37,466 nt of DNA. Source: Alistipes sp. (GTDB taxonomy: Bacteria > Bacteroidota > Bacteroidia > Bacteroidales > Rikenellaceae). Numbering within the stretch: position 1 is the first letter of the stretch; every line of letters begins with the position of its first letter. The notes under the pieces were generated by a model. The model saw only the letters and a program-made list of their open reading frames with translations. It had not been told where the DNA came from and did not search any database. A program made the position numbers and the translations under genes. The stretch is taken from NCBI GenBank assembly GCA_017465055.1, contig JAFTWZ010000008.1, forward strand, positions 1 through 37,466, given 5' to 3'. Below, in pieces: positions 1-7,432 of this stretch.

Positions 1-21
1 ATTCTCACTTGGGGGTTGGTT

Positions 22-95
22 GAGCCGATAGATAGAGGTTTATTGCTCGGGCATTCGCCCTGCGCTACAAGGTATCGGCTCGACGGCTAAAGCCG
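22..95. repeat. Nested hairpins abutting the tRNA remnant
   Basis: GAGCCGATA near position 23 pairs with TATCGGCTC near 73-81, enclosing the small hairpin GGGCATTCGCCC near 49-60. A further hairpin, ACGGC-TAAA-GCCGT, lies at 83-96. Nothing canonical (tRNA, riboswitch) fits the fold. It resembles the short hairpins separated by TAAAGGG-like linkers found elsewhere at both ends of this window. Confidence 0.35.
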
Positions 96-117
96 TTCGA
101 ATCCAGGTAGCCCAACT
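96..117 (+). tRNA. tRNA 3'-end-like remnant (T-loop and acceptor 3' strand only)
   Basis: A T-loop (TTCGAAT, 96-102), a T-stem 3' strand (CCAGG, 103-107), an acceptor 3' strand (TAGCCCA, 108-114) and a discriminator A at 115 are followed closely by a strong terminator, as expected for a tRNA gene. The T-stem 5' strand (91-95, AGCCG) does not pair with CCAGG, and no TGGGCTA-like 5' acceptor strand, D-arm or anticodon arm can be built from positions 9-95. I therefore read this as a 3' remnant, not an intact tRNA. From memory, the acceptor sequence resembles Bacteroidales tRNA-Gln. Such fragments often mark the attR of an element integrated in a tRNA gene; the element would then lie to the left, outside the window. 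Confidence 0.4.
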
Positions 118-121
118 AAAG

Positions 122-149
122 CGGTCGAGATTTCTCGATCGTTTTTTTT
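122..149 (+). terminator. Rho-independent terminator after the tRNA remnant
   Basis: CGGTCGAG (122-129) pairs with CTCGATCG (134-141) with one G-T wobble, followed by eight T. It lies just after the tRNA-like 3' end, so it is probably the terminator of the original tRNA gene. Confidence 0.75.
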
Positions 150-230
150 GTGTTAGGTATTTTGTGGCGAGAGTGGTTGCTCGCGCAACCGTTGGTTGCC
201 GAGAGGTGGGCTTATTGGGGCTCACTGAAA

Positions 231-285
231 AGTTCGCAGGCAGAGCCTGCTAAAGGGTAGGGCGCACCTGCGGTGCTAAAGGGAG
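231..285. repeat. Short-hairpin repeat cluster, left copy
   Basis: Two mini-hairpins, GCAGGC-aga-GCCTGC (236-250) and GCACC-tgc-GGTGC (264-276), are each followed by TAAAGGG. Positions 231-260 are an exact 30-bp reverse complement of 37067-37096 at the other end of the window. No open reading frame of note covers it. Confidence 0.7.
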
Positions 286-322
286 ATTAAGGAGTTTAGT
301 GAGTTTAAGGAGCTTAGTGTTA

Positions 323-542
323 GCGACAACGCGACTACCGCACCGACCTTGCCGTCATAGTAACCCATAAAAACCCATTGTAACCCATCGTAACCTACTC
401 ACTCGCCAGCGACAACGCCAGCGACAACGCCAGCGACAACGCGACTACCGCACCACCCCTGCCGTCATAGTAACCCATAGTAGCCCATTGTAACTCATCG
501 TAACCCACTCACTCGCCAGCGACAACGCCAGCGACAACGCCA
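323..542. repeat. 110-bp tandem duplication with nested 12-bp repeats
   Basis: Positions 323-432 and 433-542 are two copies of a 110-bp unit with a few substitutions. Each unit ends in two copies of the 12-mer GCGACAACGCCA (409-432 and 519-542) and contains several TAACCCAT-type short repeats. No gene is apparent. A related GTCAGCGACAACGC stretch occurs near 37000. Confidence 0.85.
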
Positions 543-592
543 CAACCGCACAACGCACCCTGCTCCCTTTCGCTACCATTTAGCTCGCTAAA

Positions 593-690
593 CGAGAGAG
601 ACGAGAGAGACGAGAGGGACGAGAGAGACGAGAGAGACAACAACGAAGTCGGGTATCATCTTTCTCTGTGGTCTCTGTGGTCTCTATTGT
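593..690. repeat. GAGAGACGA / TCTCTGTGG minisatellite, inverted copy of 30.1-30.27 kb
   Basis: Tandem GAGAGACGA-like units (about 593-640) are followed by a unique-looking core (about 634-660) and TCTCTGTGG units (about 663-686). Reverse-complemented, 603-660 matches 30211-30268 with about two mismatches, so the two loci form a long-range inverted repeat. Apparent ORFs across it are Arg/Ser/Leu or Thr/Glu low-complexity translations and are not credible genes. Confidence 0.8.
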
Positions 691-741
691 CACACTGTCA
701 CAGGGGTGTTGCCCTATGTGACAGGTGTGACAAGTGTGACA
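688..741. promoter_or_regulatory. Array of TGTCAC / GTGACA boxes upstream of the ECF sigma gene
   Basis: TGTCAC occurs at 688 and 696, and its reverse complement GTGACA at 718, 727 and 736 with exact 9-bp spacing. The inner parts can also pair as a hairpin (CTGTCACA with TGTGACAG). This could be a binding-site array for the downstream regulator or simply another short-repeat expansion. Its distance of about 80 bp from the predicted -7 box makes a regulatory role possible but unproven. Confidence 0.35.
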
Positions 742-820
742 GGGGGGCTTCCTCTGTTTATATAGCCGTGCGGAGTGTGATTGATAGTCTTGCGTGTCGT
801 GGGGGCAATACTTTTTTCGA

Positions 821-828
821 TAAATTTG
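821..828 (+). promoter_or_regulatory. Predicted -7 box of the sigma-factor gene
   Basis: TAAATTTG is an exact match to the Bacteroidetes housekeeping -7 consensus TAnnTTTG, 75 bp upstream of the ATG. No clear TTTG -33 box sits at the usual 19-21 bp spacing. Confidence 0.45.
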
Positions 829-903
829 CAAGTGCGTTAAGTCTTTTTCGAACTTTGAGCGTCATATATTCAGAAGCGCGTTTCCAACAAACGAAAACAA
901 ATT

Positions 904-1416
904 ATGAAACTAACAAACGAAAACAAACAACTCACCCGCCTTGCTGAGCTAATGCAGTCCGAGCGTGACCATCTGTTTCGATACGCCTGCTATCGGTTGG
1001 GGTCTGCCACCGAAGCTGACGACGTGGTGCAAGACCTCTACCTGCGGCTCTCGAAACAAGGTGCACGCCTTGCCGAGATTGAAGACCTGAAGGGCTACGT
1101 TTATCGTGCATTGACAAATAGCTGCACCTCAGCTTTACGCTCTCGACGACAGTTTGCGACCACCGAAACGCTCGATACGTTGAGTAACGAAGACCTCGCT
1201 CCGAAAGATTTCGAACAAGAGTTTCGATTGATCGAACGACTGATGGCGCTCCTACCCGATGAGCAGAGCGAAGTGATCCGATTGCGAATCTATGGCGGTC
1301 GTCAATTTGACGAGATTGCCTCGATTTGCAACATTCCTCTCACAACGGCCAAATCGCGTTTTCGCTATGGCATTGACAAGTTGCGCGAAGCCCTCGAAAA
1401 GCGTGGGCTGATTTAA
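904..1416 (+). CDS. ECF-family RNA polymerase sigma factor
   Basis: The 170-residue protein has the two-domain plan of an extracytoplasmic-function sigma factor. A region-2 helix pair lies around residues 17-50 (ACYRLGSATEADDVVQDLY), and a region-4 helix-turn-helix around 110-165 (LLPDEQSEVIRLRIYGG, then FDEIASICNIPLTTAKSRF). It would direct core RNA polymerase to its own regulon. It is followed after 24 bp by a gene for a membrane-anchored protein, the usual arrangement of a sigma factor with its regulator. Codon use differs from the housekeeping genes of this window: I count about 10 GAA to 6 GAG, 5 CAA to 3 CAG, and frequent CGA. The class is secure; the regulon is unknown. Confidence 0.93.
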   Translation: MKLTNENKQLTRLAELMQSERDHLFRYACYRLGSATEADDVVQDLYLRLSKQGARLAEIEDLKGYVYRALTNSCTSALRSRRQFATTETLDTLSNEDLAPKDFEQEFRLIERLMALLPDEQSEVIRLRIYGGRQFDEIASICNIPLTTAKSRFRYGIDKLREALEKRGLI

Positions 1417-1440
1417 CTCACTGTAAAAAAGACCGACATT

Positions 1441-2199
1441 ATGAAAACTAACAACAATTTAGACGATTTTTTGGATATTCGCGTTGTGAATCTTCTCACT
1501 CCGCATTTCACGCCCCCCACCTCACTCTCGTTCAAAGCACCCGCACCGCGCCGACGCCCGCTCTGGCAGGTGGTACGTATTAGTGCCGTTGTCGCTATGG
1601 TCGCAGTGGTAGTAGTCATCGGCATTACTGGCGTGCAGACCAGCACCGCCCGCGAGGTGGTCGAGCGAGCAATGACCCGGCTGCTCGAGTCGGATAACTG
1701 CCTCGTTCAATTCACCGCAAATGTTGCCGAGAGCAGACTTTCGCAAGATGAACTCTACAATATTGATTTCGAAGGTACTCCGATGCAAGGCATCGTTGAG
1801 ATTCGCAAAGAGGAGTCGAAGATTAAGATGGCTATCAAGTGGCTGGACCAGGCTCGTTCTATGGAGCTCTATGACGGCGAGAGCTATCGACGCTACCAGA
1901 ACGGACAATTGGTACTCGAACGTCCCCACGGAGGAATCGACCTCACTGTGCTCGCTACGATCGATAAATTGAAGGAGTACGCTTTGTTAACGGGTATACT
2001 GCTGAAATTCCGCGAGGAGGGCGATATGATCTTGGTTAGCACAAGGGGCGACGAGGTCGAGATTGTCGCTCGTTTCTCAAAGAGCGAGGGTCGCCTGCTC
2101 GGTGCCGAGTGCTCAGGGCTATATAACGGACAGCAGGTTACGGTGCTCACCGTCGATAAGATTGACTTCGATGTGCCACTCACCGAAATCCTTGACTAA
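1441..2199 (+). CDS. Single-pass membrane protein with LolA/RseB-like periplasmic domain, probable anti-sigma partner
   Basis: The protein has 252 residues. The N-terminal 42 are polar and then rich in Arg/Pro (APRRRP), followed by one strong membrane helix at about 43-63 (VVRISAVVAMVAVVVVIGI). The rest is a periplasmic domain with alternating strands (GIVEIRKEESKIKMAIKWL, ILVSTRGDEVEIVARFSK) like the half-barrel of LolA or RseB. Position directly after an ECF sigma gene and a topology with a short cytosolic tail suggest that it tethers or senses for that sigma factor. I see no ZAS motif and recognise no named anti-sigma domain, so the role is inferred from context. Codon use resembles the sigma gene rather than the rest of the window. 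Confidence 0.7.
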   Translation: MKTNNNLDDFLDIRVVNLLTPHFTPPTSLSFKAPAPRRRPLWQVVRISAVVAMVAVVVVIGITGVQTSTAREVVERAMTRLLESDNCLVQFTANVAESRLSQDELYNIDFEGTPMQGIVEIRKEESKIKMAIKWLDQARSMELYDGESYRRYQNGQLVLERPHGGIDLTVLATIDKLKEYALLTGILLKFREEGDMILVSTRGDEVEIVARFSKSEGRLLGAECSGLYNGQQVTVLTVDKIDFDVPLTEILD

Positions 2200-2237
2200 T
2201 CAGTAATCTGTTTTTAGTGGACACAAGTCCCAGCGTG

Positions 2238-2280
2238 AAAAAATCGAGACCAGCATATCGTTGCTGGCCTCGATTTTTTT
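2238..2280. terminator. Bidirectional terminator between convergent genes
   Basis: An A-tract, then TCGAG-a-CCAGCA pairs across a 6-nt loop with TGCTGG-c-CTCGA followed by seven T (one internal mismatch). It lies between the converging sigma-partner gene and the MFS gene and has a U-tract on both strands. Confidence 0.9.
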
Positions 2281-2295
2281 ACATCGTAGTATTAC

Positions 2296-3588
2296 CTACT
2301 CGGTAGGGATATCCTTGTTTACGTTCTTAGAGCCTACAAGAGCGTAGTAGAGCAGGAAGACAAGGCCTGCGACGATAACCCAGTAGCTTACGAGGTAGTT
2401 GCCTGCAATGTCGACAACGTAGTTCTGCAACAGCGGAAGGATACCGCCACCGCAAACCAGCGCCATAAAGATGCCCGAAGCCTTCTCCGTGTACTTGCCA
2501 AGACCCTCGACAGCGAGGTTGAAGATACCGCCCCACATAACCGAGGTGCAGAGACCGCACAACACGAGCAGCGCAGCGTTGATAGGCACATTCTCCATAC
2601 CGAAGCCTGCAGTGCCCTTGAATACTGGAAGGTTAACGCTGATGGCTGGGTCGAGGAACATAGCGCCAAGCACCAAACCAAGACCTATGACCGACACGGC
2701 TGTAAGCATCGACTTAGCCGATACCTTAGCACCCAAAGCTGCACCAGTCAAACGGCCAACGAGCATAAGCAACCAGTAGGTAGCCGCAACGGTAGCTGCA
2801 ATACCCTCAGCTCCGCTCTCGACTGAGAGACCGCCATTCTGCAACCACTTCTGCAGTACGTTAGGGATGCCCACCTCGACACCTACGTATATAAAGATAG
2901 CCACAGCGCCCAGTACGAAGTGGCGGAACGACATAGGGCCGTACTGCTCCTTAGGCTGCTCTGCGCTCTTCTCTACGCGCTCATTCTCGGGGATGTTGGT
3001 GATGAGGATAACCACAAAGGCGAGGGCGAAGATTGCCAGTGCAATGAACATCAATGGGAATACCTGCTTAATCTCGGCATTTACGATGCTGGGGACGAAG
3101 ACGCCAGTGAGGAAGATTACGGCAGTACCCATCAACGAGTTAAACGAGCCGCCAATCTGTAGGAGCTGGTTACCCTTGTTACCTCCGCCAGCGAGCTTGT
3201 TGAGCATAGGGTTAACAACGATGTTAAGCATACACATCGAGAAACCTGCGATGAAGGCTCCGAGGAGGTAGATGCCGAAGGCGAGGTTGCCATCGAGTAG
3301 TCCTGCGATGGTCTGCACGCCAACGCCGCAGAAACCTACGGCTACGGCTGCAAGGGCGGTAAACTTATAGCCACGCTTCTGCAGGAGGTTACCTGCGGGG
3401 ATACCCATAATGGCGTAGGCGATGAAGTTGGCGAATACGCCGAGTGTACCCATCCAGTTTGCTACGTTAAACTGGTTCTTCAGCACGTCGCCCATAGGCG
3501 ATGCGAGGTTGGTCACAAACGAGATCATTCCGAAGAGCAGAATCATCACGATGATGGCCAACGTGTAGTTTTTCTTTCCTGTACTCAT
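2296..3588 (-). CDS. Sugar-type MFS transporter (FucP-like)
   Basis: A 430-residue polytopic protein with about 12 hydrophobic helices and no signal peptide. The N-terminus (FGMISFVTNLASPMGDVLKN) and the VNPMLNKLAGGGNKGNQLLQ segment in the middle resemble the FucP/GlcP-like sugar:proton symporter branch of the major facilitator superfamily. It would import a monosaccharide such as fucose, glucose or N-acetylglucosamine across the inner membrane; the substrate cannot be read from sequence. It lies 41 bp after the polyprenyl synthase gene on the same strand and may be read through from it. It ends at a bidirectional terminator. Confidence 0.85.
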   Translation of the reverse strand: MSTGKKNYTLAIIVMILLFGMISFVTNLASPMGDVLKNQFNVANWMGTLGVFANFIAYAIMGIPAGNLLQKRGYKFTALAAVAVGFCGVGVQTIAGLLDGNLAFGIYLLGAFIAGFSMCMLNIVVNPMLNKLAGGGNKGNQLLQIGGSFNSLMGTAVIFLTGVFVPSIVNAEIKQVFPLMFIALAIFALAFVVILITNIPENERVEKSAEQPKEQYGPMSFRHFVLGAVAIFIYVGVEVGIPNVLQKWLQNGGLSVESGAEGIAATVAATYWLLMLVGRLTGAALGAKVSAKSMLTAVSVIGLGLVLGAMFLDPAISVNLPVFKGTAGFGMENVPINAALLVLCGLCTSVMWGGIFNLAVEGLGKYTEKASGIFMALVCGGGILPLLQNYVVDIAGNYLVSYWVIVAGLVFLLYYALVGSKNVNKDIPTE

Positions 3589-3629
3589 ATCTGTTAGTTT
3601 TTAGTTGTTAGTTTCTTGGCTGTAAATGT

Positions 3630-4646
3630 TTATCTATCTCTCTCGGCGATAAACTGGCAGAGCATAATAAGCGACTCTCTGTAGGCACACTCGGGGTACT
3701 TCGACAGCAGATGCATAGCCCTTGAGAGGTATGCCTGCATCGCCTCGGTAGCATACTCTATGCCGCCACGCTCGGTGACGATGTTGTGTAGCGTGTCTAA
3801 CGCCTCGTCGTCCTCGTGACAGCGGCGCAGAAGCTCTATCATATGGTTGCGCTCCTCTGGGGTCGACTGCTCCATAACGCCGATAAGCGGCAGGGTGATC
3901 TTGTGCTCGCGCAGATCGTTATTTGCTGGCTTGCCTGTGTTGTTGTCGCGGTGATAGTCGAGGATATCGTCCTGAATCTGGAAGGCTATGCCTATTGCCT
4001 CGCCAAACTTACGCATACGCTCTACCTGCTCGCGGTCGGCACCTACGGACAGGGCTCCGAGGGCTGCGCTCACGCCTAAGAGGCTGGCTGTCTTGCGATA
4101 TATGATGTCGAAGTAGTCGTCGCGCGTAGTGTCGAAGTTCTTGGCGTGCTGACTCTGTAGCACTTCGCCCTCGCAGAGCGTAGCCATAGCGGTGCCTATG
4201 TACGATATTAGGTCGTACTGTGCCGAGGCCATACCTAAGGCCATCGTGCGTGCTAAGATGTAGTCGCCGAGGATAACGGCCATATTACTCTGCCACTTAG
4301 CATTTACCGATGGGCGTCCACGGCGTTCGTCGGCCGAGTCCAATACATCGTCGTGGATAAGCGAGGCTGTGTGTATCATCTCGACAAGCATAGCGGCCAG
4401 GTACGTGCGCTTGGTACAGTGTCGATCGCCTATTGCGCTCTCTCCCTGTTCTATAGCCGCAGGGCTGTGGAGCGAGGCGCTCAGTAGTGTAAGTATGGGG
4501 CGTATGCCCTTACCTCGTGACGAGAGAGCGTAGGTGAGCATCTCCTGAAGCATCTCTCCCTCGGCCGAGAAGTTGTCGGCAACAAAGGCGTCGAAGGCCT
4601 CGAGGTCCTGCAAAATGGGACGGCGTATGTCGTTGATTGAAATCAT
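3630..4646 (-). CDS. Polyprenyl diphosphate synthase (trans-isoprenyl type)
   Basis: The 338-residue length is typical of the long-chain trans-prenyltransferases (IspB/octaprenyl type). Both Asp-rich motifs are present: LIHDDVLDSADERRG (Asp99, Asp100, Asp103) and FQIQDDILDY (Asp226, Asp227, Asp230). GKGIRP at about 45-50 is the pyrophosphate-binding loop. It condenses isopentenyl diphosphate onto an allylic diphosphate in the cytoplasm, most likely to make the menaquinone side chain. Chain length cannot be fixed from sequence, and farnesyl or geranylgeranyl synthases share the fold. It is divergently transcribed from the YfhO operon. Confidence 0.92.
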   Translation of the reverse strand: MISINDIRRPILQDLEAFDAFVADNFSAEGEMLQEMLTYALSSRGKGIRPILTLLSASLHSPAAIEQGESAIGDRHCTKRTYLAAMLVEMIHTASLIHDDVLDSADERRGRPSVNAKWQSNMAVILGDYILARTMALGMASAQYDLISYIGTAMATLCEGEVLQSQHAKNFDTTRDDYFDIIYRKTASLLGVSAALGALSVGADREQVERMRKFGEAIGIAFQIQDDILDYHRDNNTGKPANNDLREHKITLPLIGVMEQSTPEERNHMIELLRRCHEDDEALDTLHNIVTERGGIEYATEAMQAYLSRAMHLLSKYPECAYRESLIMLCQFIAERDR

Positions 4647-4684
4647 CCTGTTGTAGGTTTCAACTTATGTTCTTTTATATCACA

Positions 4685-4692
4685 CAAAGATA
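4685..4692 (-). promoter_or_regulatory. Predicted -7 box for the polyprenyl synthase gene
   Basis: On the minus strand this reads TATCTTTG, an exact TAnnTTTG match 38 bp upstream of the start codon. No clear -33 box. Confidence 0.5.
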
Positions 4693-4765
4693 ACGCTTTT
4701 TTTTAATAAGTAGCAGTAATTGGCCCAAAATTAGGGTTGTGTAGTCGTTTTTTATAAATTTTTTG

Positions 4766-4773
4766 TAACTTTG
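4766..4773 (+). promoter_or_regulatory. Predicted -7 box for the YfhO-queA operon
   Basis: TAACTTTG matches TAnnTTTG exactly, 25 bp before the YfhO start codon, in an AT-rich divergent intergenic region. The -33 region is T-rich but without a clean TTTG. Confidence 0.55.
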
Positions 4774-4798
4774 TCCGATTATTATTCTTTCAAAAGGT

Positions 4799-7429
4799 AT
4801 GAACGTACGTAATGGCGAAACAATAGGTAGCACGGAGGGTGGTGCGGCAAAGTTAAGGCGTCTGTTTCAGAGCCTTGCCCCCTGGGTTGTTGGGGCGCTA
4901 TGCTTCTTGTTTGTCGACTACCACTTCTACGCCCCTCAGCTCGAGGGTAAGTCGTTAACGCAGGGTGACATTGCGCAGTATGCTGGTATGTCGCAAGATA
5001 TCAAGGAGACCCGCGAACATAGTGGCGAGGATCCTCAGTGGACTGGCTCGATGTTTTCGGGTATGCCAGCTTATCTTATCGATGTGGAGTATCCCGAGCA
5101 GTATGTTAAACAGACCGCCTCGCCAATCATTAAGGCTATTGGCTCGCCAGCTAATATGACGCTGTGGGCTATGATGCTGATGATGGTCGCTGTGGTACTT
5201 ATGGGTGTTAACCCCTGGATTGGTATCGTCGCAGGTCTGGCCTATGGACTCTCTACCTACTTCTTCTTGATTATCGACGCAGGACACGTAACCAAGATGT
5301 GGGCCTTGGTCTACGCACCGCCACTTGTCGGTAGCGTATGGTACGCTCTGAGACGTAATATGTGGGTCGGAGCTCCTCTGGCTGCACTCTTTGGCTCGCT
5401 GGAGTTGGGCGCGAACCACCCGCAGATAACCTACTACTTCCTTATAGTCTGCTTGGCCCTATGGATCAGCGAGATGATTGTCTCGTGGATGGGTGGTGCT
5501 CTGCGACGCTTTGCTAAGGCTACGGCGCTCTTGGCCGTAGCGGCACTCTTGGCCGTAGGTTCTAACTTAGCTCCGCTGTGGTATACGGCCGAGCATCAGA
5601 AATACACGACGCGAGGTGTGAGCGAGGGTAGCACAGAGCAGGCGTCGCGCGAGGAGAAGATAGCCTACAATACGGCCTGGAGCTATGGCGTAGAGGAGAG
5701 CCTTAATATGTTGGTGCCCAACTATATGGGTGGCAGCTCGAGCGATGTGAATAGGTCGGCTGTCGAGATTCTGCAGAGCGATAATGTGCAGATGTCGCTC
5801 TTCAATGACGCTATCGATGACCTAACCGATGAACTCTCGGAGTATGAGCCTGGCGTGCGCCGTAGCGATGTGGTGGCTATGCTTGAGTCGGGTGACGAGA
5901 CCCTTCTGCAGAGCGCCGAGGCATACTACTCTCGTAGGGCCGATGCAGCGTGGTCTTATGCGGCAAATTACTGGGGCGAGCAGCCATATACGGCAGGCCC
6001 TACATACCTCGGTATTGTGGTTGTACTCTTAGCCCTTGTGTCACTTACGCTCCTCAGTTGGCGCGATATAGGCTGGGTGGTGGTGGCAACACTCGTGGCG
6101 ATCGTTATGGCCTGGGGTGCTAATGCTATGCCTGTGTACGAGACATTGTATGATATCTTGCCTGGTTATAAGAGTTTTAGAACGGTCTCTATGGCTTTGG
6201 TTGTAGTTGAGTGGACAGCTCCGCTTATGGCCGTTATGGGGCTCTGGGCACTGATACGTAGCGAGCTTACGGCTAAGGCGCTTATTAGGCGCGTGGCGAT
6301 ATGCTTCGGCGTTGTGGCTATTGTTGTGGTGGCTATGATGCTTACGGCAGGATATGGTGTTGGCAATATGACCGAGCAGCTTGGTGATAGACTATGGGTT
6401 GAGCAGCTTAAGGAGGCTGTTGTCGAGGGTCGTCGCGCGGCACTTATGGCCGATGCGTGGCGCACGCTCCTCTATGCCGCTGTGACTACGGTGGTGCTTG
6501 TGGCCTTTGTCGCTATGCGCGAGCGAAATAGTGGCAGTGGGGTGGCGCGTAAGAGTTTAGCTATTGGCTTTATCGCCGTTATGGGTCTGCTTATCTACTG
6601 CGATTTGGGCGGTGTTGCCGAGCGATACCTCTACGAGGATAAGTGGCACGCTGCAGCACCTACGGATATCAAACCTACAGAGGCAGATAGGGTTATTATG
6701 GCCGATGATGATCTGGGCTTCAGGGTGCTCGACCTCTCGTCCGATCCATTTAACAGCGCCCGTGCTTCATACTTCCATCGCTCGGTAGGTGGCTATCACG
6801 GTGCTAAGCTCGGCCGCTATCAGGAGGTGATAGATAGATACCTGCGAGACCTCGATGGCAATATGCTTGCAGCACTAAATACGCGCTACGTCATATACAA
6901 CGGCGAGGCTTTGCCAGCCGAGGCTGTTACGGGCGTTAGTCCCTATGGTGCCGCGTGGCTTGTAGACTCGGTGGTGCACTGCGATACGCCAGCAGCCGAG
7001 ATTGAGGCTTTAAGTGGCTACGCATTACGCAATACTGCAATCGTAGGTAGCAAGGTCGAGGGCCTTGCCGATAGTTATAGTGCGGAGGGTAGTATCGAAC
7101 TTGTGGAGTATGCGCCTCATAGATTAAAGTATAAGTATAGCAGTGCTACGCCTTCGTTAGCGGTCTTCTCGGAGGTCTACTTTCCCGATGGCTGGAGTGT
7201 AAGTATCGATGGTCGCGAGGCTGACTACTTCGCAGTGGATTATATCTTGCGTGGTATGGAGTTGCCAGCAGGGGAGCACACTATCGAGTGGAGTTTCAGA
7301 GCTCCTCACTGGAGTGCGATATCTACGGCTATGGGTGTGTGTGCTGCAGTGGTGCTACTTTGGATTGTGGTTACACTGCTCTTAGGCAAGCGACTTGGTA
7401 AGTGTGAAAAAAGTTTAGAAAATAGATAG
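4799..7429 (+). CDS. YfhO-family multipass membrane protein (probable GT-C glycosyltransferase)
   Basis: This 876-residue protein begins with a short cytosolic tail and a membrane helix at about 28-43, followed by a long periplasmic loop (FSGMPAYLIDVEYPEQYV). Many hydrophobic helices cover residues 120-620 and a last one lies near 845-867. Between them is an extracytoplasmic beta-rich C-terminal domain (TRYVIYNGEALPAEAV, VFSEVYFPDGWSVSIDG). This layout fits bacterial YfhO proteins, which in Firmicutes are linked to adding sugars from undecaprenyl-phosphate carriers to surface polymers. The acceptor in Bacteroidetes is not known to me. It begins the operon that also encodes the undecaprenyl-diphosphatase, which fits a carrier-linked role. 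ftsX starts 3 bp after its stop. Confidence 0.85.
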   Translation: MNVRNGETIGSTEGGAAKLRRLFQSLAPWVVGALCFLFVDYHFYAPQLEGKSLTQGDIAQYAGMSQDIKETREHSGEDPQWTGSMFSGMPAYLIDVEYPEQYVKQTASPIIKAIGSPANMTLWAMMLMMVAVVLMGVNPWIGIVAGLAYGLSTYFFLIIDAGHVTKMWALVYAPPLVGSVWYALRRNMWVGAPLAALFGSLELGANHPQITYYFLIVCLALWISEMIVSWMGGALRRFAKATALLAVAALLAVGSNLAPLWYTAEHQKYTTRGVSEGSTEQASREEKIAYNTAWSYGVEESLNMLVPNYMGGSSSDVNRSAVEILQSDNVQMSLFNDAIDDLTDELSEYEPGVRRSDVVAMLESGDETLLQSAEAYYSRRADAAWSYAANYWGEQPYTAGPTYLGIVVVLLALVSLTLLSWRDIGWVVVATLVAIVMAWGANAMPVYETLYDILPGYKSFRTVSMALVVVEWTAPLMAVMGLWALIRSELTAKALIRRVAICFGVVAIVVVAMMLTAGYGVGNMTEQLGDRLWVEQLKEAVVEGRRAALMADAWRTLLYAAVTTVVLVAFVAMRERNSGSGVARKSLAIGFIAVMGLLIYCDLGGVAERYLYEDKWHAAAPTDIKPTEADRVIMADDDLGFRVLDLSSDPFNSARASYFHRSVGGYHGAKLGRYQEVIDRYLRDLDGNMLAALNTRYVIYNGEALPAEAVTGVSPYGAAWLVDSVVHCDTPAAEIEALSGYALRNTAIVGSKVEGLADSYSAEGSIELVEYAPHRLKYKYSSATPSLAVFSEVYFPDGWSVSIDGREADYFAVDYILRGMELPAGEHTIEWSFRAPHWSAISTAMGVCAAVVLLWIVVTLLLGKRLGKCEKSLENR

Positions 7430-7432
7430 GAT

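Noticed and set aside
40-225. Minus-strand ORF of 61 codons
   Set aside because: It reads through the tRNA remnant and terminator; such translations are a common artefact opposite tRNA genes.
323-542. CRISPR array
   Set aside because: The repeats are directly adjacent tandem copies without unique spacers of constant length, and no cas genes are present.
580-947. ORFs of 83 and 86 codons on both strands before the sigma gene
   Set aside because: They translate minisatellite DNA into CHTCHTCH- or LSRLSR-type repeats and have no start context or homology that I can recognise.
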